A stretch of DNA of 64,000 nt from Planctomycetales bacterium 10988 (GCA_009664345.1 CP043547.1:5112709-5176708), one strand, 5' to 3'. Shown: positions 8,302 through 18,279, counted from the stretch's first letter. Notes: generated from the sequence alone by a model not told the origin. A program made the numbers and translations.

Positions 8302-10176
8302 ATGGCAGCAACCCTCCGATTGATGTTTCCCTGGATCGCATTGTGCGGCATGCTGGCCGCCGGGGTCTGGGCCTTTTCCTTTCAATCCCTCCCCCCTGCC
8401 GATTTCACTTTTGCCAATAGTACGGAAATCGAGTCAACCGATCCCGCGATCGTTACCGGAGCACCGGAAGGTCGCGTCATCTATTCCATCTATGAAGCCC
8501 TGCTCGGCTTCGACCCCGAAACCTTGGAGGCTTCCACAGAATTCGGAGTTGCCGAAAGTTGGGAAGTCTCCGACGATCTCACCGTCTATACCTTCAAACT
8601 TCGTGACGAAGCTTGCTGGACGAATGGGGAAACGACAGCGCCGATCATCGCGGAAGATTTTGCCTGGTCATGGATGCGAATGCTCCATCCAGAAACTGCC
8701 GCGCAATATGCCTATCAGCTTTACTACATTAAAAATGCAAGTAAGTTCAATACGGGCCAAGTAGAAGTCGGTGATCCGGTTGAGGTGGAATTATATGATC
8801 GTCCGATTCCGACCCAGACCTTTCCTCGTGGAACGATCTTGCATGGGGAATGTGTCTCGATTGAGACGCAAGAAAATTCCGAAGATGCGATCTACACCAT
8901 CCAAACGGATGAAGGCGAAAAACGGTTCATAAAAAATGAAAATCCTTCCGAAGGTGTGACTGCTGCTAGAAATATCCTCTTTGATTTTCAACATGTCGGG
9001 GTTAAAGCCCTCAATGAAAAGACTTTGGAAATCACGTTAAATTATCCTACGCCTTTCTTTCCAAAACTAATGGCTTTTTATCCTCTATCTCCTGTCAACC
9101 GAGAGAGTATTGAAAAGCATGGCTATCCCGGATTTACCAAACCGGAGAATCTCGTCAATAACGGACCTTATCGGATTTCATTCCGCCGACTTCGCGATCG
9201 CATCCGACTTGTGAAAAATAAACACTACTGGCGACGTGATAAAGTTGAACTGGAAATTGTCGATATCCTAGCCGTTGAAAATACACAAACCTCTTTAAAT
9301 CTCTATTTAACAGGGGAACTTGATTGGTCTCCGGATGTACCCGTTACGATGATTCCGACATTGCTGGAACGCTATCAAGACCTTGAATATAAAGCCTTTA
9401 ATCCGCAACCTTTTCTAGGTTGTTATTACTATATGTTAAATACAACGCATGAAGCTTTACAAAAAGAAAAGGTCCGCCGGGCATTAAATTTAGCATTAAA
9501 TAAAGAAGAGATTGTGAGTCGAATTACCGGTGCCGGGGAAGTCGCTGCTTATTCATATGTGCCGCCGGGAATCGCTGGTTATGAACGAGCCTTTTGTGAA
9601 CAATATAATCCGGAAAAAGCCAAAGAACTCTTAGCGGAAGCCGGTTATCCAAATGCTCAAGGTTTCCCGGTGATTGAAATTATGTATAACACCCATGAAG
9701 CCCATCGCAGCATTGCGGAAACGATTCAAGCTCAATGGAAGCGAACACTGGGCATTAACGTGCGTCTTGCCAATCAGGAATGGGGAAGCTATTTAGACAC
9801 CCGACGCAACCTTGAATACAACGTTGCCCGGGCGGCTTGGATCGGGGATTATGTAGATCCAAACACTTTCCTTGATATGTTTGTAACCGATGGAGAAAAC
9901 AATCAAACAGGCTGGAGCAACAAACAATACGATCAATATATTGAAGAGGCTACCAGAGAAAAAGACGCCAAAAAAAGAATGGAAATTCTACATCAAGCAG
10001 AAATCCTGCTCATGAAAGAAATGCCTATCATTCCTATTTATTACTATGTAGATAAAAATATAGTCCAACCGTATGTCACCGGGTTTTATCGAAACCTTCA
10101 AGATGTGCATCCTGTACAATTCTTGGGAATCGATAAGGAAAAGAAAGCACGCTTCACCAACTCAGAAATTCGCTGA
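8302..10176 (+). CDS. ABC importer solute-binding protein, family 5 (OppA/DppA type)
   Basis: 624-aa periplasmic binding protein for peptides, nickel or similar ligands. An N-terminal hydrophobic segment (about residues 8-27) exports or anchors it; there is no lipobox Cys. The family pattern is clear: YEALLGFDPETLE near the N-terminus, DLTVYTFKLRDEACWTNGE, then the lobe-crossing VRRALNLALNKEEI, and YVDPNTFLDMFVTDG toward the end. It has an insert of about 45 residues near position 155-200 relative to typical members. The stop overlaps the permease start (ATGA). From about base 8890 the codon use becomes AT-rich (many TTA Leu codons), unlike the first 600 bases. Confidence 0.9.
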   Translation: MAATLRLMFPWIALCGMLAAGVWAFSFQSLPPADFTFANSTEIESTDPAIVTGAPEGRVIYSIYEALLGFDPETLEASTEFGVAESWEVSDDLTVYTFKLRDEACWTNGETTAPIIAEDFAWSWMRMLHPETAAQYAYQLYYIKNASKFNTGQVEVGDPVEVELYDRPIPTQTFPRGTILHGECVSIETQENSEDAIYTIQTDEGEKRFIKNENPSEGVTAARNILFDFQHVGVKALNEKTLEITLNYPTPFFPKLMAFYPLSPVNRESIEKHGYPGFTKPENLVNNGPYRISFRRLRDRIRLVKNKHYWRRDKVELEIVDILAVENTQTSLNLYLTGELDWSPDVPVTMIPTLLERYQDLEYKAFNPQPFLGCYYYMLNTTHEALQKEKVRRALNLALNKEEIVSRITGAGEVAAYSYVPPGIAGYERAFCEQYNPEKAKELLAEAGYPNAQGFPVIEIMYNTHEAHRSIAETIQAQWKRTLGINVRLANQEWGSYLDTRRNLEYNVARAAWIGDYVDPNTFLDMFVTDGENNQTGWSNKQYDQYIEEATREKDAKKRMEILHQAEILLMKEMPIIPIYYYVDKNIVQPYVTGFYRNLQDVHPVQFLGIDKEKKARFTNSEIR

Positions 10177-11096
10177 TGACTCAATTTATCCTCCGTCGAT
10201 TAGTATGGATGGCTTTGACACTGTGGGCCGTGTTCACAATCTCTTTTATATTAATGAAGAGTGTGCCCGGCGGACCTTATTCAAGTGAACGCGCGTTATC
10301 CCCTGAAATTCAAAAGAACTTTGAAGCCCGCTACGGACTTGATAAACCCCTAATCGAACAATATTTTGATCAACTTACGTATGCAATCACTTTTGACTTA
10401 GGAATGAGTACCCGTCTTAAAGACTTCACCGTCAATGAGGTGATTGCTCAAGGACTTCCCATCTCTGCGACACTCGGGGTAATCGCACTGAGCTTTGCTT
10501 TAATTTTAGGTTTAACAACAGGTGTGTTAAGTGCGCTTGGTCGTGGAACCTTTACTGATGTCTTTTTTATGTCGATCGCTACTGTCGGCATCGCGATCCC
10601 TAACTTTGTGATTGCAAGTATAACGATCATTCTGTTTGTTTTTCTTTGGCAACTATTCCCGGCCGCTGGCTGGGGTTCGGCAAGCCATCTCATTTTGCCG
10701 GCCTTCGCTTTGGGGGCTCCTTACGCTGCTTATATTGCCCGTTTGACACGAACCGGAATGTTAGAAGTGTTAAGTCAAGACTATATCAGAACCGCTCGCG
10801 CAAAGGGCCTCCCAACGTATCAAGTTGTTTATCGCCATGCCTTGCAAGGAGCGATCTTGCCGGTCGTCTCTTACTTAGGGCCTGCTATCGCCGGAGTGTT
10901 AACAGGTTCGGTGGTGATCGAAAGAATTTTTAGTATCCCCGGCCTTGGTTCTCATTTTATTGACGCCGCTTTACAACGCGATTATACACTCGCCATGAGC
11001 CTTGTTTTAGTCTATACAACGTTACTTTATACCATGAATTTTTTAGTGGACCTTTCTTATACATTCCTTGACCCTCGCGTAAAAATTCCTTCCTAA
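10176..11096 (+). CDS. ABC importer permease, DppB/OppB type
   Basis: 306-aa inner-membrane permease with about six spans. The first is at residues 9-30, followed by the periplasmic loop with GGPYSSERALSPE and RYGLDKPLIEQY that marks DppB-type proteins. The cytoplasmic EAA loop, which contacts the ATPase, reads YIRTARAKGLPTYQVVYRHA. The start ATG overlaps the binding-protein stop by one base. Codon use is AT-rich. It forms the channel with the next gene's product. Confidence 0.92.
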   Translation: MTQFILRRLVWMALTLWAVFTISFILMKSVPGGPYSSERALSPEIQKNFEARYGLDKPLIEQYFDQLTYAITFDLGMSTRLKDFTVNEVIAQGLPISATLGVIALSFALILGLTTGVLSALGRGTFTDVFFMSIATVGIAIPNFVIASITIILFVFLWQLFPAAGWGSASHLILPAFALGAPYAAYIARLTRTGMLEVLSQDYIRTARAKGLPTYQVVYRHALQGAILPVVSYLGPAIAGVLTGSVVIERIFSIPGLGSHFIDAALQRDYTLAMSLVLVYTTLLYTMNFLVDLSYTFLDPRVKIPS

Positions 11097-11150
11097 CGAT
11101 TTAAAAATAAAGCAAAGAATTAAAGGTTTATAGAAGGATAGGAATTGAAG

Positions 11151-12308
11151 ATGCCGTCGGAAATCAATAAAGAACCATCCATCAATTCAAAAGGCGCCCG
11201 CTGGGATCGCCTCCCGGATACGTATAACTATGAAGACTTGTTGGGAGAAGCGAAAAAATATAAAGGTGTTTCCCTTTCACAAGATGCTTGGAAACGTTTA
11301 AAGAAAAATAAAGCAGCCATGGCTGCACTTTCCTTTCTGATACTTATTAGTATCTTGGCCATTTTAACCCCGTTTCTTCCTTTTCAATCTCCAAGAAACA
11401 CCCAAACCGAACTTCAATTTCAAGGCCCTCAATTTTCTATTCTTTCTGATCAAGGTTTAGGATTGGCGACCCTCTCAGGCACTGCTTATGAGCAACGGCT
11501 TGATCTTTTATTTGGTGATAAAAATGCCTTTGATCGCATGTTGATTGCTGGGCGTGTGAATCTTTTCGGCGATGCCTGTTTCGCTTCATGGTGCGGACGC
11601 GACGAGCTTGGCCGCGATGTATTGGCAAGGCTTTTTTGGGGTGCCCGCGTTTCATTGTTAGTCGGCTTGGTTGCCGCTCTTGTCTCTTTAATTATCGGCG
11701 TTACTTACGGGGCGATCTCTGGCTATCAAGGCGGCATGATCGATAACTTGATGATGCGTTTTGTGGATGTGCTTTATTCCGTGCCCTTTTTCTTTGTCGT
11801 TATTTTTATCATTACGATTTTAAATGCCCCTGACATTAAATCTTTTATGATAGAAAATGGCATCGATCGAATTTTAATTTTCTTTCTTGTTATTGGGCTT
11901 GTTTATTGGTTGACGATGGCTCGGGTTGTTCGTGGTCAGATCCTTTCTTTAAAAGAGCAACAATTTATCGAAGCCGCTCGAACCATCGGGGCAGGAAACA
12001 CCCGCATCATTTTTAAACATTTAATTCCGAATGTATTTAGTATTGTCATTGTTTATTTAACACTGACCATTCCACAAGTGATGTTGTTTGAAGCCTTTCT
12101 TTCTTTTCTAGGTTTGGGAGTTGAACCGCCGGATGTTTCTTGGGGGATGTTGGCCAATGATGGAGTGCGGGCCATTTCTCCTTTGAAGATTTATTGGTGG
12201 CTGGTGGTTTACCCGGGCTTGATGCTGGCGGCGACTCTCTTTGCCTTGAACTTTCTCGGAGACGGTCTTCGAGATGCCCTCGATCCGCGTATGAAGAATC
12301 GAAGCTAA
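11151..12308 (+). CDS. ABC importer permease, DppC/OppC type
   Basis: 385-aa second permease. A soluble N-terminal extension (about 50 residues) precedes the first span (about 62-82); a long periplasmic insert (about 85-155) is larger than in typical DppC. The diagnostic CGRDELGRDVLARLFWGARVS stretch (split here: GRDELGRDVLARL and WGARVS) and the EAA loop FIEAARTIGAGNTRIIFKH follow. The ATG at 11151 is preferred to a TTG at 11145 because a GGA site sits 7 bases upstream of it. Composition is AT-rich until about base 12110, then matches the GC-richer ATPase genes. Confidence 0.9.
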   Translation: MPSEINKEPSINSKGARWDRLPDTYNYEDLLGEAKKYKGVSLSQDAWKRLKKNKAAMAALSFLILISILAILTPFLPFQSPRNTQTELQFQGPQFSILSDQGLGLATLSGTAYEQRLDLLFGDKNAFDRMLIAGRVNLFGDACFASWCGRDELGRDVLARLFWGARVSLLVGLVAALVSLIIGVTYGAISGYQGGMIDNLMMRFVDVLYSVPFFFVVIFIITILNAPDIKSFMIENGIDRILIFFLVIGLVYWLTMARVVRGQILSLKEQQFIEAARTIGAGNTRIIFKHLIPNVFSIVIVYLTLTIPQVMLFEAFLSFLGLGVEPPDVSWGMLANDGVRAISPLKIYWWLVVYPGLMLAATLFALNFLGDGLRDALDPRMKNRS

Positions 12309-12312
12309 CTTG

Positions 12313-13323
12313 ATGACCGAACCGATCCTGCAAATTCAAGACCTCCAAGTCGGCTTTCGTATCGAAGAGGGGATGCTTCCGGCCGTGGAAGGGGTCTCTT
12401 TCGAAGTTTTCCCCGGTGAAACCATCGGAATCGTCGGCGAATCGGGTTCGGGCAAGAGTGTCACGAACCTCGCCTATCTCGGCTTGCTCCCGATGCCGCC
12501 GGGGGTGATTGCTGGAGGAAAGGCACTTTTCGAAGGGAAAGATTTGCTCAAGCTTTCCTCGCGACAACTGGCAAAGATTCGCGGAAATCGAATCGCGATG
12601 ATCTTTCAAGACCCAATGACCGCTCTCAATCCTTTCCTGACGGTTGCCGAACAGATGATCGAAGTCACTCGCCGGCACTTACACCTTTCTCGCAAAGCTG
12701 CCCTTCGTCAAGCGATCGAGATGCTGGAAAAAGTGAGCATTCCCTCGGCCAGCAAACGGATTCATCGCTATCCGCATGAATTTTCCGGCGGGATGCGGCA
12801 GCGGGTGATGATCGCGATGGCCCTTTCCTGCAAGCCGTCCGTGTTAATTGCCGATGAACCGACGACCGCCCTCGATGTGACGATTCAAGCTCAAATCTTG
12901 GACCTGATGGCCGATTTACAAAAAACAGAGAAGATGGCGATCGTCTTCATTACCCACGATCTTGGCGTCGTTGCTCATCTTTGCCATCGCGTCGCGGTCA
13001 TGTATGCCGGGAAGATTGTGGAAGAGGCCCCGGTGAAGGACCTCTTCGCCGAGCCATTTCACCCTTATACCCAAGGATTGCTGGCTTCGCTTCCTCGCTT
13101 GGATCATACCGAAGGTGAAACCTTAACGCCAATTCCGGGCCAACCGCCGGACCTTAGTCAGCGTCCCAGTGGCTGTTCCTTTCACCCTCGTTGCCCACAT
13201 GCTGAAGACCTTTGCCGAAAGCGTTCCCCGTCGTTGATGCCTTCCGAGAGTGTCGAGCATTTTCACGCTTGTCTCATTCAGGCGAAACGTGGCCTGCCGG
13301 AAGGAGGAGCCGTTCATGGTTGA
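12313..13323 (+). CDS. ABC importer ATPase, DppD/OppD type
   Basis: 336-aa cytoplasmic ATPase. Walker A is GESGSGKS (about residues 43-50), the signature is [15 protein letters not shown], and Walker B is [12 protein letters not shown]. The C-terminus carries the oligopeptide/dipeptide transporter motif with conserved cysteines, [15 protein letters not shown], which binds an iron-sulfur cluster in characterised relatives. The ATG at 12313 lies 5 bases after the permease stop; a TTG one codon earlier is the alternative. Composition is GC-richer than the permease genes. Confidence 0.92.
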   Translation: MTEPILQIQDLQVGFRIEEGMLPAVEGVSFEVFPGETIGIVGESGSGKSVTNLAYLGLLPMPPGVIAGGKALFEGKDLLKLSSRQLAKIRGNRIAMIFQDPMTALNPFLTVAEQMIEVTRRHLHLSRKAALRQAIEMLEKVSIPSASKRIHRYPHEFSGGMRQRVMIAMALSCKPSVLIADEPTTALDVTIQAQILDLMADLQKTEKMAIVFITHDLGVVAHLCHRVAVMYAGKIVEEAPVKDLFAEPFHPYTQGLLASLPRLDHTEGETLTPIPGQPPDLSQRPSGCSFHPRCPHAEDLCRKRSPSLMPSESVEHFHACLIQAKRGLPEGGAVHG

Positions 13324-14380
13324 AGAATCCCAGGAATTTTTGACAGAAACAAAGAAACCTCTGCCCCGTTCCGCGGAGAAACCGATCCTCGCGGTCGAAG
13401 ACTTGAAGGTCCATTTCCCTTTCACCGAAGGCCCGATTTGGAACCGGCAGCACAAGGCTGTGCGGGCGGTTGATGGCATCAGCTTTTCCGTGGAAGCCGG
13501 GAAAACTCTAGGGATCGTCGGGGAGTCGGGGTGCGGGAAGTCGACGACAGCCAGGGCGATCTTGAACTTGGTGCCGGTCACTTCTGGGGAGGTTTACTTT
13601 CAAAGCAAGCCGATTGCCGGACTTTCCGAAAGGAAGATGCGAAAGGTCCGCCAAAGTATTCAGATGATCTTTCAAGACCCGTTCGCTTCATTGAATCCGA
13701 GGATGACGATCGGCAAAATTCTGCAAGAGCCGATGGATATTTTTTCACTCGGTAGCCGGAAAGATCGCAAGCTTGAAGTGATGAGACTTTTGGATTTGGT
13801 CGGACTGAATCCGCGTTTTCTCAATCGATTCCCGCATGAGTTTTCCGGCGGTCAACGGCAGCGGATTGGAATCGCCAGGGCCTTGGCCGTGCGACCCGAC
13901 TTGATTCTTTGCGATGAACCCGTTTCCGCACTTGATGTCTCGATTCAAGCACAAATTCTAAATCTACTGGCCGAACTGCGAGAGAAATTCCATCTCACTT
14001 ATATCTTCATCGCCCACGATCTGGCGGTTGTGCGACATCTCTGTGATCGCGTCGCGGTGATGTACTTGGGGAATTTGGCCGAAGTGGCTCCGGTGAAAAC
14101 GTTGTTTGAGGAACCGAAGCATCCCTATACCCAGGCCCTCCTGTCCGCGATTCCCATTCCTGATCCGAAGAAGGAACGTCAACGGAAACGTATCTTGTTG
14201 GAAGGGGATGTTCCTTCGCCGGATGAAGTTCCCAAAGGATGCCCTTTTGCCAAGCGATGCCCGATCGCCCAAGAGGTCTGTCATGAAGAGACGCCGCCGC
14301 TGGTCGGTGCCGATCATCAGGTAGCTTGCTTCTTTGCAGAAGAATCTGCCGAACTGATGGCAAAAAAGGCAGCAGAATAG
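13316..14380 (+). CDS. ABC importer ATPase, DppF/OppF type
   Basis: 354-aa second ATPase of the importer. Walker A is GESGCGKSTTAR, the signature FSGGQRQRIGIARALA, Walker B LILCDEPVSALDVS, and the C-terminal Cys motif GCPFAKRCPIAQEVC. The start is the ATG at 13316, preceded by a strong GGAAGGAGG ribosome site and overlapping the previous gene by 8 bases; a more upstream ATG at 13250 lies deep inside that gene. DppD and DppF together energise the DppB-DppC channel. No substrate can be read from the sequence. Confidence 0.92.
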   Translation: MVEESQEFLTETKKPLPRSAEKPILAVEDLKVHFPFTEGPIWNRQHKAVRAVDGISFSVEAGKTLGIVGESGCGKSTTARAILNLVPVTSGEVYFQSKPIAGLSERKMRKVRQSIQMIFQDPFASLNPRMTIGKILQEPMDIFSLGSRKDRKLEVMRLLDLVGLNPRFLNRFPHEFSGGQRQRIGIARALAVRPDLILCDEPVSALDVSIQAQILNLLAELREKFHLTYIFIAHDLAVVRHLCDRVAVMYLGNLAEVAPVKTLFEEPKHPYTQALLSAIPIPDPKKERQRKRILLEGDVPSPDEVPKGCPFAKRCPIAQEVCHEETPPLVGADHQVACFFAEESAELMAKKAAE

Positions 14381-14426
14381 CTGAGAGATAAAGAAGTTTA
14401 TCTGTAATTGATGTCGTATATCCTTC

Positions 14427-14912
14427 TCATTTTTGCTCGCCAAGTTGCGTTTCCAAGAAGCCGCAGAGTCTTCTTTTTACGATGGCCGACATTCTTGTTC
14501 CGAAAGGGATGAAAGTTCCCCGAAGGGCTTCAGCCGTTTGGCCACTTGATTGCAGCGAGAGAAAGACTCCATTGGGAAAGACTCGATAGGTGCGAATCCG
14601 CTGCCACGGCAAACGGAGCCACCGGCGAAAGATCCGGCGTTGGATGCCGTCAAAATGGGCTTGATAGGTAATGGGGACAAAAAATTGCCAAGTGGTAAGT
14701 AACAAAAGGCAAAAAGTCAGCAGTCCAATTTCTAACCGGCCGGTGAGCCACGTGGCCGCTGCCGCCAGAATCATCATTCCGAAAAGCAGCATCCAGGCAT
14801 AAAAATCCCCATCGTAGATCGGCCACACTCGCCATTCGAGCCGATCCCGACGATTGATCTTTTGTGAATCCGAACCTTTGGACCCCGAACGGGTAGAAGG
14901 GGAAGAAGACAT
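14427..14912 (-). CDS. Small membrane protein of unknown function
   Basis: 161-aa protein with a Ser-rich, charged N-terminus and two adjacent membrane spans (about residues 38-58 and 61-80), separated by a short turn. The C-terminal part (QAHFDGIQRRIFRRWLRLPWQRIRTYRV then GVFLSL and RGTFIPFG) looks like a short beta-rich cytoplasmic domain resembling bacterial PH-like membrane proteins. That resemblance is an inference from pattern only. It is convergent with the importer operon and about 150 bases downstream of the sulfatase's 3' end on the same strand's far side. Confidence 0.6.
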   Translation of the reverse strand: MSSSPSTRSGSKGSDSQKINRRDRLEWRVWPIYDGDFYAWMLLFGMMILAAAATWLTGRLEIGLLTFCLLLLTTWQFFVPITYQAHFDGIQRRIFRRWLRLPWQRIRTYRVFPNGVFLSLQSSGQTAEALRGTFIPFGTRMSAIVKRRLCGFLETQLGEQK

Positions 14913-15063
14913 GGGTTTCTCCTCATGAGAAATCGAAGTTTGGGAACTTCGTCCTGAGGCCTTCTACCTTAGCATAGATTTTATTTTCGCCGAGGGGGAA
15001 ATCGGGAATTTTTTCACTTTCTCCAGCGGCTATCTTTCCTATTTTACCCGAAAAATCCCTTGA

Positions 15064-16650
15064 TTACTGATTGGGACTCGCTTGGACTGCGGCTTCATTT
15101 CCGGAGTTGCTGCGGATTTGGTTCAACAGGCTCATCATTTTTGAAACTCGCTCCGGATTCTCTAGCCAGATATTCTCACGCTCTTGCGAGTCTTTTCCGA
15201 GATGATAAAGTTGTCCTGCGGGTTCTCCCTGCTTGACTTGCAACGTTCGAGGTCTTGTAAAGCCGCCTGAGCCGCGACCTTCCACGAGTTTCCAATCGCC
15301 TTGGCGGAGGGCAAACATTCCCCGGAGAGAATGATGGACTGCGAACGGCCGCACCGATTTCGCTTTTCCCGTCAACAGCGGCAGCATGGAGAAACTGTCC
15401 ATCCCAGAGGTTCCGCGAGACTTTATTTCCAAAATATCTTCCACCGTGGAAAAGAGATCGGTCAGCTCGACGAGGGCGTTCGTGACTTGGCCTCCCTTTA
15501 CTTGAGCCGGCCAACGAATGATAAACGGGACGCGATGGCCGCCTTCGAAAATATCTGCCTTGGTTCCGCGCCAATCGGCATTGCTTTGATGCCCGAATTC
15601 TTGGACGTACTTTCCTCGCGGGGTGATCGGAACGGTCCCGCCATCATCATCGGCTGAAAAATCCCACCAGTGCCAAAGTCCTCCGTTATCACTCGTAAAG
15701 AGGATCAACGTGTTCTCCGTCATCCCCTCTTTGTCGAGGGCATCCATCACGCGGCCAACAACCTCATCGGTTTCCCAAACGAAATCACCGTACATGCCGG
15801 CATCACTTTTCCCTTTTGAAGAACCCTGCGGGGCAACGGGGAGGTGCGGCGAGTTGAGCGGTAAATACATCAAAAGTGGTTTTGAGGAGTTGGCTTGCTC
15901 TTCGATGACCTTGACGGCTTCATCGCCAAAACGATGCAAGACATCGTGCACATCAAAGCCGGGCGACTTCACCCCAGGGACACCGTTGAGAAAGATCGTA
16001 TCTTCAATCTCATCGTGCCACTCGGTCGGCAGCGTTTCCACCCGACGATTGCTGAGATAGGCATAAGGACTCATATCGAGCGACGCGGAAATTCCGAAAT
16101 AGATATCGAAGCCGACGTCGTTCGGTCCACCGGTCAGATCGCGTTCGAAGTCGATATTATCACCGGGCCGGAATCGTTGCGGACCGCGTTCGCCGATGGG
16201 GTTGCCTTCGCGATCATGCCACTGCATGCCGAGATGCCACTTGCCGACACAAGCCGTCCGGTAGCCTGCCCTCTTTGCGAGCGTTGCGATCGTATCTTCT
16301 TCCGCTCCGATCAAAGGCGGGCCAAAGCCATCAAGAACTCCTTGTTTAAGCCAAGTCCGCCAGCAATAACGACCTGTCAGCAAAGTATACCGCGTCGGCG
16401 TACAGACCGAGCTGGGAGTATGGGCATTCGTAAAACGCATCCCTTCCGCAGCGAGGCGATCGATGTTTGGCGTGGGAATCTTGGAATCGGCTTGATAGCA
16501 TTGCGGGTCTCCCCAGCCGAGATCATCAGCCAGAATGACTACGATGTTCGGCAGCTCTGTCGGCTCGCTCCCAGCAGCCTTTTGCGGAATCGTTACCATA
16601 CTAAATACAAGAACTGCAATTAACGCAATGCAACACTGGGCCAGTTTCAT
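15064..16650 (-). CDS. Exported sulfatase (formylglycine type)
   Basis: 528-aa arylsulfatase-family hydrolase that removes sulfate esters, likely from polysaccharide, outside the cytoplasm. A signal peptide occupies residues 1-27. The metal-binding ADDLGWGD follows at about 41-48, and the catalytic C-x-P-x-R motif SVCTPTR has Cys83, which must be converted to formylglycine. The rest of the family pattern is intact: GRYC, GKWHLGMQW, FTSDNGG and a late GDWKL. No sulfatase-maturating enzyme is in the window, so maturation must be supplied elsewhere. It lies about 100 bases downstream of the Gfo/Idh gene but behind that gene's terminator. Confidence 0.93.
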   Translation of the reverse strand: MKLAQCCIALIAVLVFSMVTIPQKAAGSEPTELPNIVVILADDLGWGDPQCYQADSKIPTPNIDRLAAEGMRFTNAHTPSSVCTPTRYTLLTGRYCWRTWLKQGVLDGFGPPLIGAEEDTIATLAKRAGYRTACVGKWHLGMQWHDREGNPIGERGPQRFRPGDNIDFERDLTGGPNDVGFDIYFGISASLDMSPYAYLSNRRVETLPTEWHDEIEDTIFLNGVPGVKSPGFDVHDVLHRFGDEAVKVIEEQANSSKPLLMYLPLNSPHLPVAPQGSSKGKSDAGMYGDFVWETDEVVGRVMDALDKEGMTENTLILFTSDNGGLWHWWDFSADDDGGTVPITPRGKYVQEFGHQSNADWRGTKADIFEGGHRVPFIIRWPAQVKGGQVTNALVELTDLFSTVEDILEIKSRGTSGMDSFSMLPLLTGKAKSVRPFAVHHSLRGMFALRQGDWKLVEGRGSGGFTRPRTLQVKQGEPAGQLYHLGKDSQERENIWLENPERVSKMMSLLNQIRSNSGNEAAVQASPNQ

Positions 16651-16693
16651 TCGTGATTCCCTTTTCGCCGGATCGTCTGAAGGAAGGTTGGTA

Positions 16694-16730
16694 AAAAAAG
16701 CCCGAAGCGGCGACTTCCCCGCTCCGAGCT
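16694..16730 (-). terminator. Intrinsic terminator after the Gfo/Idh gene
   Basis: Read on the minus strand, GCTCGGAGCGG pairs with CCGCTTCGGGC (11 pairs, two G-U) around an 8-base loop and is followed by seven T. It lies 20-56 bases past the Gfo/Idh stop and before the sulfatase start, so the two genes are probably not simply co-transcribed. Confidence 0.8.
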
Positions 16731-16749
16731 TGTTGGTAATGACTCGAAG

Positions 16750-18120
16750 TTAGACTTGTTTCGGAACGATAAACGGTTCGCGTTCCGGTCGCGAAAGCAA
16801 GGCATTCGCGGCATCGTCGTCTTTGAAGGTTTCGGTTTCAGGATCGAACTGAACGGTGTGATCAACCCGATAGGCGATATTGGCCAAGTGGCAAAGCGAC
16901 GAAGACATGTGCCCTTCGAAAATCTCGGCATTCAAATCTTCGCGGCGACGCGAGCGGCAGGCTTCGACCCAGTTGCGGAAGTGGGCCGTATTCGAAATCG
17001 GCGAACCTTCTTCAAAGGCAAACGGGCCTTCCTTCCGATCGCGGCCGAGGAAGGTGCGATAGCTACTATAGTCCGGGAAGATCATCGTTCCTTCAGTTCC
17101 CAAGAAGATCGCCCCGACCGGGAAATCTTTTTGCACGAAAGGATATTCATCACGGAAACCGGCTTCGGCATTGGTGTACCAATCGCGGACTTCCATCTCA
17201 ATGAACAGGCCGTCGGGCCATTTGAAGGTGGCGGTTTGCACGCCGGGAGTTTCGGCACTGCTGTTGTGGACTTCCTCTTGCATATAGTTGGTGCCCATCG
17301 AAGAAATCGTGGTCGGATGGGTATCGCGATTCAGGCCCCAACGGAGGACATCGAATTGATGCACGCCTTGATTGCCGATTTCTCCATTGCCGTAATCCCA
17401 CAGCCAGTGCCAGCGTTTGTGTTGGAAGTTGCTGAATTCATTCACCGGAGCGGGACCGCACCAAGCATCCCAATCCAGCCCCTCGGGTACCGGACGTGGA
17501 GCATGTTGGCCGAGATCGCCACGAATCTTGTAGGCAACACCTCGGGCAAAGTAGACATCGCCGATGATCCCGTCGTGGAGTTTTTGAATCCCTTCCATGA
17601 TGTTGGCGGAAGAGCGGCATTGCGTGCCGTGTTGCACAATCCGGTCGTACTTGCGGGCGGCTTCGACCATTTGACGCCCTTCGAAAATGTTCTGCGAGCC
17701 GGGCTTTTCGACATAAACATCTTTGCCGGCTTGGCAACCCCAAATCACGCCCAGCGAGTGCCAATGGTTCGGAGTCGCGAGGCAGATCGCATCGACCGAA
17801 TCATCATCCAGGACTTTGCGAAAGTCATCGTAGGTAGGAATCTCTTTGCCAGAGAGCTGCTTCACAAGCTTCTTGGCATCCTCAAGCTTCGTTTGATCGC
17901 AGTCACAAACGCCGACTAATTCGACGCCGAGGGCACCTTCTTGTTCGAGTTCCAAGATGCTGGCGACATGCGATTTGGCACGGCCACCCATGCCGACCAC
18001 CACGACACGGAATTTGTCATTGACATTTCGCGAACTGGCAAAGGCAGGAGCCGCGAGGGTTGTTGCTGCGGTCACAGCAGCAGAGGTTTTCAGAAAATCA
18101 CGGCGGGAGCTATCAGGCAT
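16750..18120 (-). CDS. Gfo/Idh/MocA-family oxidoreductase with Tat signal
   Basis: 456-aa NAD(P)-dependent oxidoreductase of the sugar/inositol dehydrogenase superfamily. The twin-arginine signal SRRDFLKTSAAVTAA at the N-terminus predicts folded export. The Rossmann fold starts at FRVVVVGMGGRAKSH, and the family's EKP motif appears as VYVEKPGSQ. The C-terminal domain contains the GNGEIGNQGVHQFDVLRWGL stretch with the active-site-region His. Planctomycetes carry many exported members whose substrates are unknown. A second Tat-type paralogue is at 61822-63183, only moderately similar. Confidence 0.92.
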   Translation of the reverse strand: MPDSSRRDFLKTSAAVTAATTLAAPAFASSRNVNDKFRVVVVGMGGRAKSHVASILELEQEGALGVELVGVCDCDQTKLEDAKKLVKQLSGKEIPTYDDFRKVLDDDSVDAICLATPNHWHSLGVIWGCQAGKDVYVEKPGSQNIFEGRQMVEAARKYDRIVQHGTQCRSSANIMEGIQKLHDGIIGDVYFARGVAYKIRGDLGQHAPRPVPEGLDWDAWCGPAPVNEFSNFQHKRWHWLWDYGNGEIGNQGVHQFDVLRWGLNRDTHPTTISSMGTNYMQEEVHNSSAETPGVQTATFKWPDGLFIEMEVRDWYTNAEAGFRDEYPFVQKDFPVGAIFLGTEGTMIFPDYSSYRTFLGRDRKEGPFAFEEGSPISNTAHFRNWVEACRSRRREDLNAEIFEGHMSSSLCHLANIAYRVDHTVQFDPETETFKDDDAANALLSRPEREPFIVPKQV

Positions 18121-18246
18121 ACTTGACTCCGGAGGGTAGGGGATCAGGAAGACATATCAACATGAACTTATCTATCCAGGATAACCCCGTCAACATTCGC
18201 AAGCAAGCATTTCAGAGAGAGGATAAAATCGGCTCCGGCGACAAGA

Positions 18247-18277
18247 AAGGCATCCTGCCCAAGCGAGAGGATGCCTT
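18247..18277 (-). terminator. Hairpin downstream of the 852-aa surface protein gene
   Basis: AAGGCATCCT and AGGATGCCTT form a perfect 10-pair stem around an 11-base loop. The T-tract on the minus strand is weak (TCTTGT). It lies 25 bases past the stop of the gene at 18302 and is preceded by an A5-GCAC-T5 palindrome. Confidence 0.6.
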
Positions 18278-18279
18278 CC

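Noticed and set aside
16756-17919. 387-aa plus-strand open frame opposite the Gfo/Idh gene
   Set aside because: Antisense shadow. The minus strand encodes a complete, well-known family with a Tat signal.
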